The notes: generated by a model from the sequence alone, not told the origin. 64,000 bases of DNA from Candidatus Liberibacter americanus str. Sao Paulo (GCF_000496595.1 NC_022793.1:496001-560000); one strand, 5' to 3'. Positions 1 through 9,677 are shown, counted from the first letter of the stretch. Made by a program: numbers and translations.

Positions 1-317
1 GTGAATGCTTTGGAAGCTTCAAGTTGAGCTGCTGCTTTTGAAGGTCCAAAAACATCAAATCCAGCAGCATTTAACTCGTCAGATATTCCATTTACTAATG
101 GTAGTTCTGGACCTACAACTATTAGATCAATTCTTTTTTCCTGGCAAAACTTAACAATTGCAGCATTATCTTGTAAATCAATTGAAGCACATTGAGCGTG
201 TTCTGCAATACCTGGATTGCCTGGTATAGACCATATCTCTGATAATAAAGGAGACTTAGATATCTTCCAAGCAAGAGCATGTTCTCTTCCACCAGAACCA
301 ATTAATAGAACTTTCAA
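1..317 (-). CDS. purD: Phosphoribosylamine-glycine ligase, N-terminal part (cut by window edge)
   Basis: PurD joins phosphoribosylamine and glycine using ATP, the second step of de novo purine synthesis in the cytosol. About 105 residues are visible. They open with the ATP-grasp pre-domain motif [14 protein letters not shown] and continue with [14 protein letters not shown] and [19 protein letters not shown], all hallmarks of PurD. The start appears to be a TTG at 317, preceded by GGAAGAGG about 10 bases upstream; no better ATG is in frame. The rest of the gene lies to the left of the window. It is transcribed divergently from ubiA. The identity is firm; the TTG start is an inference. Confidence 0.93.
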   Translation of the reverse strand, partial: MKVLLIGSGGREHALAWKISKSPLLSEIWSIPGNPGIAEHAQCASIDLQDNAAIVKFCQEKRIDLIVVGPELPLVNGISDELNAAGFDVFGPSKAAAQLEASKAF

Positions 318-618
318 TATTTTATAAACCTCTTCCAAAAAAATAAATATTACTAACTGACATTTGTTAAGAACTCAAATATATTTTTAAACAATTTTTA
401 TCTTATAAATAACTATAACTTTATTGTAAATAATCATTCCGTAATATGCATTTAAAATCAATGTTCTTACATTAAAATCTACAATTAATGATTATTAATT
501 TATCAGTTTTAATATTATTATTGTTGTTACAAGATTTAATTTTTTATTTATTGACATAAAATCGATACTAGTTATATAGTTTGTCAGGTAATGTGATAAC
601 ATTTTTTAATTTCACCTA
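318..618. other. Divergent intergenic region purD/ubiA
   Basis: About 300 bases of AT-rich DNA between the divergent purD and ubiA genes. The only recognisable signal is a sigma70-like promoter pointing to ubiA (551-580). No small coding region was found. Confidence 0.6.
551..580 (+). promoter_or_regulatory. Putative sigma70 promoter of ubiA
   Basis: A perfect TTGACA (551-556) is followed after 18 bases by TATAGT (575-580). It sits about 40 bases upstream of the ubiA start codon at 619. In DNA this AT-rich the -10 hexamer alone means little, but the exact -35 hexamer makes it credible. Confidence 0.5.
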
Positions 619-1539
619 ATGTATTCTTTTCGTGATAATCTTCGTCGTTTTATTATAAGTCATCCTGTTTATCCGTATGTTCAGTTAGCTCGTTGGGATC
701 GACCAGTGGGCTGGCATTTATTGGCATGGCCATGTATTTGGTCTCTATTGCTTGCTGCTCATTCTCTTAAAGAGATAGAAATTTTTTCTTGGTTTGAGCT
801 TATTAAGTATGTATTCCTTTGTATTATTGGTGCGATTGCTATGCGAGGAGCAGGATGTACTTGGAATGATATTGTAGATCAAGATATTGATTCAAAAGTT
901 TTCCGAACAAAATCAAGGCCTTTGCCATCAGGAAAATGTAGTCGTTTTCAGGCATTTATTTTCTTATTATTACAGCTTTTAATTGGATTTTTTATATTAA
1001 TTCAATTTAATTATTTTACAATTTTTTTAGGATGTATCTTATTATCTATCGTTGTATTATATCCTTTTAGCAAACGTTTTATGAAATGTCCTCAAATCGT
1101 CTTAAGCCTTTGTTTCTCAGGTGGAATTATTATAGGATGGTCGTCTATTTATGATTCTATATCTTTTGTTACTATTTTTCTTTATATAGGGGTAATGTTT
1201 TGGGTTATAGGATATGATACGATATATGCATATCAAGATATAGAAGATGATGAATTAATAGGGCTAGGTTCTACAGCTAGAGTTTTTGCTAATAATAGCA
1301 AATTATGGCTGTTTTTTTTATATGGACTGTTCATTTTCTCGTTGGTTGTTTCCTTTTATCTTATCAATGTGAATATTTTTGCTTGGATTGCGTTGTTAAT
1401 TGTTTTTTGCGGTCTTATGAAACAAATTATTACTCTTGATATTTCTTGTCCAGATAGCTGTCTTATATCTTTTAAAGATAATGATATTTATGGTATGTGG
1501 CTTTGTTTTGGGTTGATTATTTCTTTAATTACTTGCTGA
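619..1539 (+). CDS. ubiA: 4-hydroxybenzoate polyprenyltransferase
   Basis: This integral membrane prenyltransferase attaches the polyprenyl tail to 4-hydroxybenzoate in ubiquinone synthesis. The 306-residue length is normal for the family. The first aspartate-rich motif NDIVDQDID is at residues 83-91, in the context RGAGCTWNDIVD, and the second, YDTIYAYQDIEDD, is near residues 200-213; both bind the Mg-diphosphate. Several hydrophobic helices follow. The N-terminal stretch WDRPVGWHLLAWPCIWSL is typical of UbiA. It appears monocistronic and divergent from purD. No key residue is missing. Confidence 0.95.
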   Translation: MYSFRDNLRRFIISHPVYPYVQLARWDRPVGWHLLAWPCIWSLLLAAHSLKEIEIFSWFELIKYVFLCIIGAIAMRGAGCTWNDIVDQDIDSKVFRTKSRPLPSGKCSRFQAFIFLLLQLLIGFFILIQFNYFTIFLGCILLSIVVLYPFSKRFMKCPQIVLSLCFSGGIIIGWSSIYDSISFVTIFLYIGVMFWVIGYDTIYAYQDIEDDELIGLGSTARVFANNSKLWLFFLYGLFIFSLVVSFYLINVNIFAWIALLIVFCGLMKQIITLDISCPDSCLISFKDNDIYGMWLCFGLIISLITC

Positions 1540-1706
1540 TAAGTTTCAAGTTTTATTATTTAAAAAACGATACTTTTTATTTAATATACAATCAATTATG
1601 ATCGAAAAAATAGATTATTATCTATTAATACTATAAGTACAACAAATTAATGAAATTAGGTTTTGATTTTTATATATATTTGAATATAAGGCAGGTTATT
1701 GGATAA

Positions 1707-2339
1707 ATGAAATTTTATTCCGTAAAAGAAATTTTTTTGACTATTCAGGGAGAGGGCGCTCATGCAGGGCGTGTTTCTGTTTTTTGTCGATTTACTGGTT
1801 GTAATCTTTGGTCAGGAAGAGAAAAAGATCGATCTTCTGCAAAATGTCGATTTTGTGATACTGATTTTGTATCTATAGATGGAACTAAGGGAGGCAGTTA
1901 TACCTCTGAAACTTTAGCTAATGCTATTTTATCAGAGTGGATTGGCGGCAAAGATAATCGTTATTGTGTTTTGACTGGCGGAGAGCCATTATTGCAGGTA
2001 GATACTCCATTGATTGATGCTTTGCATAAGCGTGATTTTAAAATTGCTATTGAAACTAATGGTACTATCAAAGCTCCTGAAGGAATTGATTGGATATGTG
2101 TTAGCCCTAAAGAAGGGTGTGATCTAAAAATTAAGACAGGGAATGAGTTAAAATTAGTATTTCCGCAGATAAATGCTCATCCAGATAATTATAGTATGTT
2201 TGATTTTGATAGATATTCATTGCAGCCGATGGATGGTTCGGATCTTGCAAAAAATACCAATCTAACAATAGAGTACTGTTCTAAAAATCCCAAATGGCGT
2301 GTCAGTATACAGATGCATAAACTTATAGGAGTGCGTTAG
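1707..2339 (+). CDS. queE: 7-carboxy-7-deazaguanine synthase (radical SAM)
   Basis: QueE converts 6-carboxy-tetrahydropterin to 7-carboxy-7-deazaguanine on the way to preQ0 and queuosine in tRNA. The 210-residue protein starts with YSVKEIFLTIQGEGAHAGR, a typical QueE opening. The radical-SAM cluster cysteines are C32, C47 and C50, that is the CX14CX2C variant seen in many proteobacterial QueE proteins rather than CX3CX2C. LTGGEPLLQ follows, which contacts SAM. No queC or queD lies beside it. It converges on hemH; no clear terminator was seen between them. Confidence 0.94.
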   Translation: MKFYSVKEIFLTIQGEGAHAGRVSVFCRFTGCNLWSGREKDRSSAKCRFCDTDFVSIDGTKGGSYTSETLANAILSEWIGGKDNRYCVLTGGEPLLQVDTPLIDALHKRDFKIAIETNGTIKAPEGIDWICVSPKEGCDLKIKTGNELKLVFPQINAHPDNYSMFDFDRYSLQPMDGSDLAKNTNLTIEYCSKNPKWRVSIQMHKLIGVR

Positions 2340-2548
2340 GTTATGTACTAAAAATAGTTTGATTTATTATTATGTTAAGATCGTCAATATTTGTTATGAA
2401 TAATTTTTAAAAAATTATTAATTTAAAAACTTTTAATAGTTATGATTTATCATATTGTGTAATTTTATTATGCCAAATATCTGCATTATTATGTGATTTT
2501 TAGTGTGATTTCTTACTATTTAAGGTTTATTTTGGCTGATAGTAATTT

Positions 2549-3583
2549 TTATACCCAGCCTTTTAATTCATTGCGGATTATTTTTTCTAAAAGATCTATG
2601 CTTGTATCACTACTATTAAGGCATGGGATATATGTAAATTTTTCACCGCCATTATTCATAAAAATTTCTTTTACTTCATGTGCAATTTCAAACTTTGTTT
2701 CTAGACAATCAGAAGAAAAACCAGGAGTAATGATAGCAATTCTTTTTATTCCATTACGAGCTAATTGTTCCACTGTTTTATCGGTATAAGGTTGAAGCCA
2801 TTCAGATGGTCCAAAACGTGATTGAAAGCTGAATCTAAAATTTTCATCTGATAATGATAAAGATTCTTTTAGAAGACGTGCTGTTTTACGACAGTGACAG
2901 CTATATGGATCTCCTTTTAGAAAATAAGAAATTGGCATGCCGTGGAATGATGTTATTAGTATTTCTGGTTGCCATTCAATAGATTCCAAGTGTTCTCTTA
3001 CTGATTTATTCAATGCGGCAATATAATATGGATTATCATAATATGGAGGAATAGCTCTTATGCTTGGAATCCAACGCATATGCATCATTTTTTTAAAAAC
3101 TTTATCTTGTGCAGTTGCTGTTGTAGCCGCTGAATATTGTGGATAAAGCGGGAATATAACAATTCGATCGCAACCTTGCTTTTTTAGATTATCAATAGTG
3201 TTATCTATTGATGGTTTTCCATATCTCATTGCCCATTCAACTACTGCATAAGGTATATCTTTTAATCTTTTAGATAATCCGATTGCCTGATTGCGAGTAT
3301 GTGTTTTAAGTATGCTTTCATTCTCCTTTTTATTCCAAATTTTAGCATAATAATATTTTATTTTATGTGGTCTTATGTTAAGAATTATGCCAAATAGAAT
3401 TGGCAGCCATTGCCATCTTGGTAATTCAATTACTCGTTTGTCTAGTAGAAATTCTTTTAGATATCGACGTAATGAAAAAAAGTCATATCCATCTGGTGTT
3501 CCTAGATTGAGTATTAAAACTCCAATTTTCCCAAATTTAACGTCATAATTAGCGTGAGGATTATAATCTTCAGGTTCGCTCAT
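2549..3583 (-). CDS. hemH: Ferrochelatase
   Basis: HemH inserts Fe2+ into protoporphyrin IX, the last step of protoheme synthesis. The 344-residue protein has the N-terminal GVLILNLGTPDG motif, FPLYPQYSAATTATAQD near residues 144-160, and the catalytic histidine H214 in SFHGMPISYFLKGDPY. A conserved CLETKFEI near the C-terminus matches the active-site glutamate region (usually CxETxxEI). The length is usual for the proteobacterial enzyme, and there is no iron-sulphur extension. It stands alone on the minus strand, so other heme genes must lie elsewhere. Confidence 0.96.
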   Translation of the reverse strand: MSEPEDYNPHANYDVKFGKIGVLILNLGTPDGYDFFSLRRYLKEFLLDKRVIELPRWQWLPILFGIILNIRPHKIKYYYAKIWNKKENESILKTHTRNQAIGLSKRLKDIPYAVVEWAMRYGKPSIDNTIDNLKKQGCDRIVIFPLYPQYSAATTATAQDKVFKKMMHMRWIPSIRAIPPYYDNPYYIAALNKSVREHLESIEWQPEILITSFHGMPISYFLKGDPYSCHCRKTARLLKESLSLSDENFRFSFQSRFGPSEWLQPYTDKTVEQLARNGIKRIAIITPGFSSDCLETKFEIAHEVKEIFMNNGGEKFTYIPCLNSSDTSIDLLEKIIRNELKGWV

Positions 3584-3875
3584 ATGATAAAATCCAAATT
3601 TGTAGTTTTTTCAATTTAATCATTAAATAATAATTTCTTTTCTAATGTTATCTTTTAAAGATGGCAAAAATAGTTTTTGAAACATATTCTCATTAAAAGA
3701 ATATTTTATGATTTAGATGTTTAATCTCTACCAAGATGTTTCTTGAGTATCAAGTTTAATATCTATCATATTTTTATATGATGGAATTTATTTGCAATAA
3801 ATTACTAGATATATTGTATTTGATATTAGAAAATCATAAATGAAATAAATAATTTAAAAGCTATATCTATCAGAA

Positions 3876-4340
3876 TTACTCGTAAAATATAATTGATGTA
3901 GGAGGGGCACTAGGATCATCGGGCAAAGATGGAAGATCTTCATGTGATTTATCAGGATGCATTGGTTGTTCAGTTAAATGTGTTCTTTCAAGATAAAATT
4001 GTCCTTTGGTTTGAGAAATGCACCACATCATGTATTTTTTTGTCAATTTGCATTTAATCTTTTCAGAAGTTTTTCGTATCAAAGAAGTTAGGCTTATTTC
4101 TATATTTTGAGCAGAGTTATAATTATAAAATCCTGTCGCCAAAACCGTATTAGATCCATCTGTAGAGATAGTTTTGAATGTGCCATCATTTTGAAAATAT
4201 GATACAATGCCTTTTCTATCTTCCCAATAACCTGTTATTTCATGTCTAGATAATTCTTTATCCTCATTTATGTTGATTATACTGCATGATCCTATAATAA
4301 ATATAATAGGCATAAGCTGTAAAAATAACCTTGTTTTCAT
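3876..4340 (-). CDS. omp10: Omp10-like outer membrane lipoprotein
   Basis: A small lipoprotein. I place the start at the ATG at 4340, not at the upstream ATG at 4391, because an AGGAG lies about 10 bases before it and the resulting peptide MKTRLFLQLMPIIFIIGSC is a clean lipoprotein signal ending in a lipobox cysteine. The core (GYWEDRKGIVSYF, followed by TGFYNYNS and LTSLIRKTSEKIKC) resembles the Brucella Omp10 family pattern of GSWVDPNGIASSF, EGNYLY and MRSIVRGTTSKVNC, including the paired cysteines. The C-terminal tail is proline-rich. Omp10 proteins are surface lipoproteins of Rhizobiales; their exact role is unclear. The assignment rests on recalled motif similarity. Confidence 0.72.
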   Translation of the reverse strand: MKTRLFLQLMPIIFIIGSCSIININEDKELSRHEITGYWEDRKGIVSYFQNDGTFKTISTDGSNTVLATGFYNYNSAQNIEISLTSLIRKTSEKIKCKLTKKYMMWCISQTKGQFYLERTHLTEQPMHPDKSHEDLPSLPDDPSAPPTSIIFYE

Positions 4341-4514
4341 TATTAACCACATCTCCTGAGAATAAAATGATATTTTTATCATTTTAAACATGTAAAAACG
4401 ATACTTACATTAATATAAGCATATATTAATATATTGATTCTATTCAAAATCACAACTATATTATATAAACAATAGTCAGTATATCGTATTTATACTATTA
4501 TATAGTTAAATACA

Positions 4515-4742
4515 CTAAGCAATATGAGGAATATAATTCGAAAATATTATTGGGAATGGAAAAAACACAAAAAATACTACGAAATTATTAAGATAGGCGA
4601 TATGAATTATCATAACGCTAATCAGGCAAAAAGGTATAAATACTTTAATCCACCATGAAAACTGTTCGTCCATAAAAAAACATGTTATTAGCGTTGCTAT
4701 TATAACAAACACATCAATTGCAATACAAAAATATTTAATCAT
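4515..4742 (-). CDS. Small hydrophobic membrane protein, unknown function
   Basis: A 75-residue ORF with three hydrophobic segments (roughly residues 4-24, 31-49 and 53-70) and almost no soluble part. The start at 4742 has a GGAGA about 12 bases upstream. I do not recognise a family. It lies between the Omp10-like lipoprotein and pabB on the same strand, separated from both by more than 120 bases. It could be a real small inner membrane protein or a chance AT-rich ORF; phenylalanine and isoleucine codons dominate, as expected by chance in such DNA. Confidence 0.45.
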   Translation of the reverse strand: MIKYFCIAIDVFVIIATLITCFFMDEQFSWWIKVFIPFCLISVMIIHIAYLNNFVVFFVFFPFPIIFSNYIPHIA

Positions 4743-4968
4743 TCTATCATATATTCTCCATCTAATAACTACTATATACTATATTGTTCTAACAATTTGG
4801 TATTATAATGCAATGTTTATTGACTATAATACAATATTATTTGAAATAATGTATATTTGTTTAACTATAAGTTTTTATCTGATTTTATTACAAATAATAT
4901 ACAAGATATGATAATCAAATATTTGTAACTTTATAGATATAAGATCATATAAGATATTCTGCCAAATT

Positions 4969-6105
4969 TCATATAGCAAATCTACTTTTAAGAAGGCATT
5001 CTTCATATTCTGCTTCAGCATTAGATTCGTAAGTTACTGCTCCTCCTACATTAAGGATTGCTCTATTGTCTGGAAAAAGAGTTATAGTACGAATAGCAAC
5101 AGAAAAACGCATTGTCGATGTTGGAGAAATAAAACCTATCGCTCCACAATAGATGCCACGAGGTGTTTCTTCTAGCTGTTGGAGAACTTGCATTGATTTT
5201 ATTTTTGGAACTCCTGTAATTGATCCGCATGGAAATAATGCAGAGAAAATATCCTTTATCTTCAAATTAGGAGATATTTTGCCGCAAACACCGCTTATCA
5301 TTTGGTGTAGAGTATTATAACTTTCTATTTCAAATAAAGAGTGAGTATTTACTGTTCCTGGAATGCAAATACGTGCTATATCATTACGCAGTAAGTCAAT
5401 AATCATTATATTTTCAGATAAATTTTTATTTTCTTTTTTAAAATTATCAATTATTTTTTGATCTTCTTCAAAATTTTTTCCACGAGGCGCTGTTCCTTTC
5501 ATGGGCCTTGTTTCAATTATTCCTTTATCGTTTATATAGAAAAATAATTCTGGTGAACGAGATAATATAATTGGCTCTTGCAAAGATACTAAACTACCAT
5601 AACGAACAGGTTGTTTTTCAATTAGTGAACAGAAGGCTATTAAAGGATCTCCTAACCATTCTGCTGTGATTGGAAAAGTTATATTTCCTTGATAACAGTT
5701 ACCACATCGTAAATTTTGATAGAATTGTTCAAATTTTCTTTTATATAGTTTATAATCCCAAGATATCTGCGGATTATGCAAAAAATATTTTTGCTTCTTA
5801 TAAATATGAGGCAAAAGAATGTCTTCTTTAGAAGGTGGAGAATTAAACACTCCAAAGCAAATCAATGGAATATCTTGTCTAGGTTTGAAAAGATGTTTTA
5901 GGCTCTTATTTAATAGAAAGCCGGCTTCGTAAGATATATAACCTGCTAACCATTTTCCTTTTATGCGAGCTTCTTCCATCTTAGCAAAAGATGGATAAAA
6001 CTCTCTTTCATTGCGTGCACATATGATGTCTACGGGATCAGAAAAAAGCAGTAAATCTTTTTTCCAATCATCCCGAAATAGTATAAACGGTGAACCATTT
6101 TTCAT
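4969..6105 (-). CDS. pabB: Aminodeoxychorismate synthase component I
   Basis: PabB turns chorismate and ammonia into 4-amino-4-deoxychorismate, the precursor of the p-aminobenzoate ring of folate. The 378 residues cover the chorismate-binding domain: IIETRPMKGTAPRG, NIMIIDLLRNDIAR, PCGSITGVPKIKSMQ and GVCGKISP are all present. The lysine in PMKGTAPRG indicates the PabB (amino-deoxychorismate) rather than the anthranilate type. The length matches stand-alone PabB lacking fused PabA or PabC domains. It lies 29 bases downstream of the pepF-like gene on the same strand and is probably cotranscribed with it. No pabA or pabC is beside it. Confidence 0.92.
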   Translation of the reverse strand: MKNGSPFILFRDDWKKDLLLFSDPVDIICARNEREFYPSFAKMEEARIKGKWLAGYISYEAGFLLNKSLKHLFKPRQDIPLICFGVFNSPPSKEDILLPHIYKKQKYFLHNPQISWDYKLYKRKFEQFYQNLRCGNCYQGNITFPITAEWLGDPLIAFCSLIEKQPVRYGSLVSLQEPIILSRSPELFFYINDKGIIETRPMKGTAPRGKNFEEDQKIIDNFKKENKNLSENIMIIDLLRNDIARICIPGTVNTHSLFEIESYNTLHQMISGVCGKISPNLKIKDIFSALFPCGSITGVPKIKSMQVLQQLEETPRGIYCGAIGFISPTSTMRFSVAIRTITLFPDNRAILNVGGAVTYESNAEAEYEECLLKSRFAI

Positions 6106-6134
6106 TTAAGATAACATAATCTAATATTGAATAA

Positions 6135-8009
6135 TCACATCTTTTCAATATCATCAATCATTCGTTCAACCGCATGTAATCCTCTATCCCAAAAATCTGT
6201 ATCATTTAGATTAATATTAAAAGGACGTAGAAGTTCTGAATGATGTTTTGAATTTCCTGCACGCAAAATATCAAGATATTTTTCTTGAAATTGATTTACT
6301 GTATTTTCTTTATATATCTCGTATAACGAATTCACTAAACAATTACCAAATGCATATGAATAAACATAAAAAGGTACATTGATAAAGTGTGGAATCATCA
6401 TCCATGAATTCTCAAATCCTGTATCATCAAGCTCAAAGTCAGGTCCAAGTGCTTCTTTTTGGGTTTCAAGCCATATCGCATTAATTTGCGCAGTAGGCAA
6501 ACTTCCAGTTGCACGACGAGCTTTATGTAATCTGAGTTCAAAATCGTAAAGAGCAATCTGACGTATAATAGTACTAATTGAATCTTCAACTTTTTTTGCA
6601 AGTAAAGTCTTAACTTCTTTTTTATCAGATATAGATCTCATTAAAAAATCAAAAGTCAATGTTTCTCCAAAAACAGAAGCAGTTTCTGACAATACTAAAG
6701 AAGAATCAGACATTAAAGCCCCTTGATGCTGTGCAGCAAGTACTTGATGAATAGCATGACCTGTCTCATGAGATAATGTCATTACATCTCTTAATTTCCC
6801 AGCATAATTTAATAAAACATATGGATGAGATGATGGAACTGTAGGATGAGAAAACGCTCCAGATGCTTTCCCTTCATATTGTGGTGCATCAATCCATTTA
6901 TTAACAAACATTTTCTCTGCAATTTCAGACATCTTAGGAGAAAAATTAGAATACGCTTTAAGAGAGATTTCTTTTGCTTTATCGAAGCTGATAATCGTTT
7001 CTTTTTCTTCTGGAATAGGGGCGTAACGATCCCAAAAATTTAGCTTATCTAATTTAAGCCATTTCTTTTTCATAGCATAATATCTATGAGATATTTTGGG
7101 ATAATAGTTCTTTACAGATTTAACGAGTGAGTCTATCACAGCTGGTTCAATATTATTTTCTAGATGACGACTATCCGCAATATTATCGTATTTTCTCCAC
7201 TTATCTTGTATCTCGTCTTCTTTTGCAATGCTATTGGTAATGAACGTAAAAATGTAGCCACTTTTATTAAAAGTTTTTGATATGGCTTTCCCTGATTTTT
7301 CGCGAATACTTCTATCTGGACTGAGAAGCAAATTTAATGCTTTTTCAAGTGGTAATTTTTGGTCATCCACTTTAAATCTGAGAGATTCAATTGTTTCAGA
7401 AAAAAACATTTTTATGGGATTTAGTCCTGTTTGCGACATATCTGACATTAGACATTCTAAATCATTTGATAATAAGTGTTTTTTGAGTTTTCTGACATTT
7501 TTTATCCAAGGAGAATATTTAAGTGCCAAACTATCATTTGAATATGATTTTTCTAGATTATTATCATCTATATTGTTAATTTCTAATGCAAAAAAAATCA
7601 GTTGATTATTTACAAGGGAAAGTTTTGCTATGGTATCTGTATAAAATTTACTGATTTCTGGATTAGACATATTGCAACTATGCAGTAGATAAGCATATGA
7701 AATAACGCGTCCAATAATATCATATAATCTTTCATATTCGGCAATTGCAGCTCCAAGTCCATTGCATTCATTTAGATTTGTGGCATTTAATAGATTATTT
7801 TCCCAGCGTGTCTTAAAAGCTAAACTCTCTTGATCAATGCGCTTAATATCGTTTAAAATTTCTTGGCTATCGTGAGATGGATAAAGATCATTTAAATTCC
7901 ATCTGGGTAATTCCCCTAATTTTTTTTTGCAGTCATTTTTATTATCAATTGATAATTTTGGGTTTAAAAATAAATTATAAGCAATATATTGTCGCCGAAA
8001 ATCTATCAT
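6135..8009 (-). CDS. pepF: Oligoendopeptidase F family M3 zinc metallopeptidase
   Basis: A 624-residue cytosolic M3-family oligopeptidase that would cleave short peptides. The zinc site HETGHAIH starts at about H414, and a downstream ETASVFGE supplies the third ligand glutamate, as in PepF. GAFSHPTVPSSHPYVLLNYAG just before the zinc motif and the C-terminal FYVYSYAFGNCLVNSLYEIY are also typical PepF sequences. The N-terminus starts MIDFRRQYIAYN, with WNLNDLYPS at about residue 37 where most family members begin, so about 30 residues could be a genuine extension or a misplaced start. pabB follows 29 bases later. Confidence 0.92.
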   Translation of the reverse strand: MIDFRRQYIAYNLFLNPKLSIDNKNDCKKKLGELPRWNLNDLYPSHDSQEILNDIKRIDQESLAFKTRWENNLLNATNLNECNGLGAAIAEYERLYDIIGRVISYAYLLHSCNMSNPEISKFYTDTIAKLSLVNNQLIFFALEINNIDDNNLEKSYSNDSLALKYSPWIKNVRKLKKHLLSNDLECLMSDMSQTGLNPIKMFFSETIESLRFKVDDQKLPLEKALNLLLSPDRSIREKSGKAISKTFNKSGYIFTFITNSIAKEDEIQDKWRKYDNIADSRHLENNIEPAVIDSLVKSVKNYYPKISHRYYAMKKKWLKLDKLNFWDRYAPIPEEKETIISFDKAKEISLKAYSNFSPKMSEIAEKMFVNKWIDAPQYEGKASGAFSHPTVPSSHPYVLLNYAGKLRDVMTLSHETGHAIHQVLAAQHQGALMSDSSLVLSETASVFGETLTFDFLMRSISDKKEVKTLLAKKVEDSISTIIRQIALYDFELRLHKARRATGSLPTAQINAIWLETQKEALGPDFELDDTGFENSWMMIPHFINVPFYVYSYAFGNCLVNSLYEIYKENTVNQFQEKYLDILRAGNSKHHSELLRPFNINLNDTDFWDRGLHAVERMIDDIEKM

Positions 8010-8175
8010 TTTTTATATCCTCTTGATTTTTTAAAATAATATTTACGAGAATAAATATTATATAAGTTGTGGCAACCTAATTAAAATTATATATAATTGC
8101 AATACTATTCCTAGAATAGACTAATGATATCTGATTTTAATAAAATTATATCATAAAATCCAATAAGATTTTCAG

Positions 8176-8215
8176 CTCTATTTAGTAAACTACATTTATT
8201 GTTTACTAAATAGAG
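8176..8215. repeat. Perfect inverted repeat upstream of the regulator gene
   Basis: CTCTATTTAGTAAAC (8176-8190) and GTTTACTAAATAGAG (8201-8215) are perfect 15-base arms around a 10-base spacer. The right arm ends 13 bases before the ATG at 8229 and holds the only purine-rich AGAG near that start, so folding of the RNA could hide the ribosome site. It could instead be a regulator operator. There is no T-tract for a terminator reading on the plus strand. Confidence 0.75.
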
Positions 8216-8228
8216 AAAATGCTAAAGA

Positions 8229-9677
8229 ATGCCTAAGAAAGAAATTATAGATTATCGCAAGCGTTTATTGATTATAGATAAAGATTATGAACAGTATAAT
8301 TTATTCAGAAGTCGTATAGAAGATTGTGGATATGATATTAGTGTATTAGGTTCGTTACGAGCATGTTATGATGTTTCAAATTATGCTGATATAAATACTA
8401 TTTTTTTTAGTCTTATGAACTTTGGAGAAAATGCTACACTTATTTTAAAATACATTTTGGGAATTGATCTTGATGTTCCAATAATTATTCAAACAGATTA
8501 TAATTGCCTTAAATTGCTTATAAATTCTTCCCAAAGTAATATTTATAATTTTTTTTCTAATCCAGTTTCATCAGATCAAATTGTTGATTCCATACTATCT
8601 GTTTTGGATTGGTACAGATTATCTTATATAAATGAAATAGAAAATGAATCTCTATCCTTGGATTCATTGATTGCTGTCAATCCTGCCATGATTAGAGTAA
8701 TTAATTTAGCACGTATGGCTGCAGAATGCAAAACACCGATTATGATAGAAGGGGAATTTGGTGTTGGGAAAAAAACTTTAGCACGTTCTATTCATATATC
8801 GAGTTCACGTTCTGATTATCCTTTTATAATTGTTAATTGTAGGGTGATTGATGAAAATAAAATTGAAAAATTTTTATTCGGTGACATTGATTGTAAACTT
8901 CATAATCCTGGGAAATTTATTGAAGCTAATGGTGGGACGATTTTTTTTGATGAAGTGCAAGCATTGCCTATAAAAACACAAGAGAAGATTTGTAATTTTA
9001 TCAATACAGGTAGAATTGACTGCAGTTATTATCAAAATAAAACCAAGTTAAATGTTCGCCTTATTTTTTCAATAAATAAAAAATTGTTGTCAGAAGTTAC
9101 TATTGATCCATTTTTTAAAGACTTTTATTACAAGATTAGCTCTTTTATTATAAAGGTTCCTGCATTATGCAATCGTCGTGAAGATATTCCATGGTTAGCA
9201 CGATTTTTTTTAAAACGTTTTTGTATACAGCATAAAATAAATAGCATTAATTTTACAAATGAGGCATTGTCCACATTAATATCTTATGATTGGCCTGATA
9301 ATGTCAAAGAACTTGAGCATATTGTATTTCAATCCGTAATTTCTAGTGAAAGTTTACAAATTACAGAAGATAATTTATCTAAGTTAATGTTATTGTATGA
9401 TAATGAAAAAGCTAAAGATAACTTAAAAACTTTAAATAATTCTAACATAATATCCTCTCAGAATAGCACTAATTTTTCAAATGATGCTATATTAACTTCT
9501 CAATATAGCATTATGGTAATTAATAAAGAAGGAGAAATTCGTAGCATATCTGATATTGAAAAAGAAGTAATTCAGTTGGCAATGAAATTATATCAAGAAC
9601 ATATGAGCGAAGTTGCGAGGAGGCTTGGTATAGGAAGATCTACACTTTATCGTAAGATTAGAGAGTATGGTATTTAA
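8229..9677 (+). CDS. Degenerate response regulator / AAA+ (bEBP-like) / Fis-type DNA-binding protein
   Basis: A 482-residue protein with the domain order of NtrC-type activators: receiver-like (about 10-125), AAA+ (about 145-375), Fis helix-turn-helix (about 435-482). It matches a Rhizobiales regulator whose C-terminus reads SDIEKEVIQLAM and MSEVARRLGIGRSTLYRKIREYGI. The receiver has Ser (FFSLMNFG) where the phospho-acceptor Asp normally stands. Walker A (GEFGVGKK) and Walker B (GGTIFFDE) remain, but the GAFTGA loop for sigma54 contact is missing: the stretch reads FLFGDIDCKLHNPGKF. The arginine-finger region reads FFKDFYYKIS, lacking both expected arginines, and the sensor II motif is WPDNVKELE. 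It probably binds DNA but is unlikely to activate sigma54 by the classical route. Confidence 0.85.
   Translation: MPKKEIIDYRKRLLIIDKDYEQYNLFRSRIEDCGYDISVLGSLRACYDVSNYADINTIFFSLMNFGENATLILKYILGIDLDVPIIIQTDYNCLKLLINSSQSNIYNFFSNPVSSDQIVDSILSVLDWYRLSYINEIENESLSLDSLIAVNPAMIRVINLARMAAECKTPIMIEGEFGVGKKTLARSIHISSSRSDYPFIIVNCRVIDENKIEKFLFGDIDCKLHNPGKFIEANGGTIFFDEVQALPIKTQEKICNFINTGRIDCSYYQNKTKLNVRLIFSINKKLLSEVTIDPFFKDFYYKISSFIIKVPALCNRREDIPWLARFFLKRFCIQHKINSINFTNEALSTLISYDWPDNVKELEHIVFQSVISSESLQITEDNLSKLMLLYDNEKAKDNLKTLNNSNIISSQNSTNFSNDAILTSQYSIMVINKEGEIRSISDIEKEVIQLAMKLYQEHMSEVARRLGIGRSTLYRKIREYGI

Noticed and set aside
2493..2789. 98-codon plus-strand frame overlapping the hemH 3' end
   Set aside because: Antisense to hemH coding sequence with no ribosome site.
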